14,761 bases of DNA from an uncultured Actinomycetes bacterium (GTDB taxonomy: Bacteria; Actinomycetota; Actinomycetes; Nanopelagicales; Nanopelagicaceae), in assembly GCA_903928395.1 (NCBI GenBank), contig CAIYQS010000201.1, positions 1 through 14,761 of the forward strand, in the 5' to 3' direction. Below, piece by piece: positions 13,702 to 14,761 of this stretch. The notes beneath the pieces are model-generated. The model was given only the letters and a program-made list of their open reading frames with translations. It ran no database searches and was not told the DNA's origin. Position 1 is the first letter of the stretch, and the number at the start of each line of letters is the position of its first letter. The translations under genes were made by a program, and so were the position numbers.

Positions 13702-14036
13702 ATTGCATCGACTCCGCGCTCACCGGTCCGAACACGAACGATGTGATCTACAGGAACTGACCACACCTTTCCGTCTCCGATTGCTCCGGTCGAAGCGGCC
13801 TTCACGATGACATCAATGACTTTTTCAGCATCTGCTGAATCAACGACGACTTCGAGACGGATTTTTGGAATCAGATCAATTGTGTATTCAGCACCGCGAT
13901 ACACCTCAGTATGACCCCGAGTCCGCCCGAAGCCCATGGCTTCAGAGACAGTCATACCAGTGATCCCAAAGGCATTGAGTGCATTCTTTACATCATCCAA
14001 CTTAAATGGCTTGATGATTGCTGTAATGAGTTTCAT
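13698..14036 (-). CDS. glnB: Nitrogen regulatory protein PII (GlnB/GlnK)
   Basis: Trimeric signal protein that binds ATP/ADP and 2-oxoglutarate and, next to amt, usually controls the ammonium channel. The 112 residues have the PII signature throughout: the N-terminal MKLITAIIKPFKLDDVK, the T-loop (about 37-55) with TEVYRGAEYT, in which Y51 is the modification site, the B-loop TGAIGDGKVW, and the C-terminal RVRTGERG (R101 and R103 contacting nucleotide phosphates). The operon context amt-glnB-glnD makes it GlnK-like in role. The ATG at 14036 is preceded by AAGGGG (14042-14047) at good spacing, and it lies 17 bp after the amt stop. Confidence 0.97.
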   Translation of the reverse strand: MKLITAIIKPFKLDDVKNALNAFGITGMTVSEAMGFGRTRGHTEVYRGAEYTIDLIPKIRLEVVVDSADAEKVIDVIVKAASTGAIGDGKVWSVPVDHIVRVRTGERGVDAI

Positions 14037-14053
14037 TTTTGCCCCTTAATGGA

Positions 14054-14761
14054 TTAGTTATTCGAAGTGAAGTTGGAGAGGAAACGAGATCCGTCACTAA
14101 ATGTTGCGGACTCGTATGCGGTTTCTGCGTGCTGAGAGAGGTCGAGGCCAGCAGCTTCATCTTCCTCAGAGACTCGCAATCCTATTGTCTTGTCCAAGAT
14201 CTGAGCCAAGATATAGGTGACAATAAACGAGTAAGCGACAACTGCAACTACTGCAAGTGCTTGGTGACCCATGAGGGTCCATCCACCCTTGTAGAAGACG
14301 CCATTTGCTCCGTTAACCATCGCGGTTCCAAAGAGACCAATCAAGAGAGCTCCCAAGACGCCACCAACAAGGTGCACGCCAACCACGTCAAGCGCATCAT
14401 CAAATTTGAAGATGTTCTTGAGGCTAGTCGCGAGACAACAGATTGCGCCGGCTGCGAGTCCGATCACGATGGAGCCCATTGGGCTGACGAAACCACAAGC
14501 AGGTGTGATAGCGACAAGACCAGCAACAGCACCCGAGGCAGCTCCGAGCGTCGTTGAGTGACCATCTCGAATCTTTTCGGTCAGGATCCAACCGATAAGT
14601 GCAGCGCCAGTAGCGGTATTGGTGTTTACAAATGCGTAAGCAGATAGTGTGTTTGCAGATAGAGCTGAACCGGCGTTGAAACCGAACCACCCGAACCACA
14701 ACAGACCTGCACCTAGAAGAACATACGGAACGTTATGTGGACGCATGCGCTCTTTAGGCCA
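14054..14761 (-). CDS. amt: Ammonium transporter, C-terminal part (runs off right edge)
   Basis: Trimeric inner-membrane channel for ammonium uptake. The frame is open to the right edge, so the final 235 residues of the family's usual 400-450 are present and the N-terminal half is missing. Visible are WPKERMRPHNVPYVLLG, the LLWFGWFGFNAGSAL membrane segment, the TPACGFVSPMG segment, and GVHLVGGVLGALLIGLF, whose histidine is one of the twin pore histidines. A cytoplasmic tail, GLRVSEEDEAAGLDLSQHAETAY, follows, the region that relays PII control. It heads the visible amt-glnB-glnD cluster; its promoter is outside the window. Confidence 0.96.
   Translation of the reverse strand, partial: WPKERMRPHNVPYVLLGAGLLWFGWFGFNAGSALSANTLSAYAFVNTNTATGAALIGWILTEKIRDGHSTTLGAASGAVAGLVAITPACGFVSPMGSIVIGLAAGAICCLATSLKNIFKFDDALDVVGVHLVGGVLGALLIGLFGTAMVNGANGVFYKGGWTLMGHQALAVVAVVAYSFIVTYILAQILDKTIGLRVSEEDEAAGLDLSQHAETAYESATFSDGSRFLSNFTSNN

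Overview
This window reads as ordinary, densely packed core chromosome from a member of the Actinomycetota. The markers are the DUF3159, DUF3093 and DUF4193 families, a two-gene TrkA (CeoB/CeoC-type) pair, a ribosomal protein S16 with an alanine/lysine-rich tail, and an amt-glnB-glnD cluster next to ffh. By eye the base composition is near-balanced, AT-richer than most high-GC actinobacteria. Intergenic spaces are very short. Both points suggest a small-genome lineage, possibly freshwater acI/Nanopelagicales-like; that placement is inference. I see no mobile element, phage gene, CRISPR array, tRNA or rRNA.

Layout, left to right. At 1-1396 (-) is the N-terminal half of an aconitase, running off the left edge. 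At 1446-2642 (-) is a TRAM/RumA-type RNA methyltransferase, divergent from two TrkA potassium-channel regulatory subunits (2673-4004, +). At 3990-5649 (-) is a three-gene operon with ATGA stop/start overlaps: a hotdog thioesterase, dUTPase and a DUF3159 membrane protein. At 5716-6174 (+) is a DUF3093 membrane protein, convergent with a DUF4193 zinc-ribbon protein (6182-6478, -). At 6683-7648 (-) is an acyl-ACP desaturase. At 7727-9705 (-) is rpsP-khpA-rimM-trmD. At 9818-9944 there is a structured intergenic array of 35-bp tandem repeats. At 9945-14761 (-) are amt (partial), glnB, glnD and ffh.

From memory of Mycobacterium tuberculosis, the left part matches the order TRAM methyltransferase - ceoB - ceoC - DUF3159 - dut - DUF3093 - DUF4193 with several intervening genes missing. 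The right part matches trmD-rimM-KH-rpsP ... ffh ... glnD-glnB-amt. Here the two blocks are joined at the desaturase.

The most notable signal is at the gene starts. Six genes that head transcription units, or appear to have their own promoter, have a -10-like TANNNT hexamer exactly 6 nt before the start codon and no Shine-Dalgarno sequence. A seventh (aconitase) has a consensus TAGGAT leaving about a 3-nt leader. This is the layout of leaderless transcription. Four other genes (DUF4193, desaturase, rpsP, glnB) carry clear Shine-Dalgarno sequences. Other structures are a divergent 30-bp double promoter, a strong intrinsic terminator inside the opposing DUF3093 coding sequence, and the 35-bp repeat array after ffh. 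I found no clearly undescribed multi-gene system.
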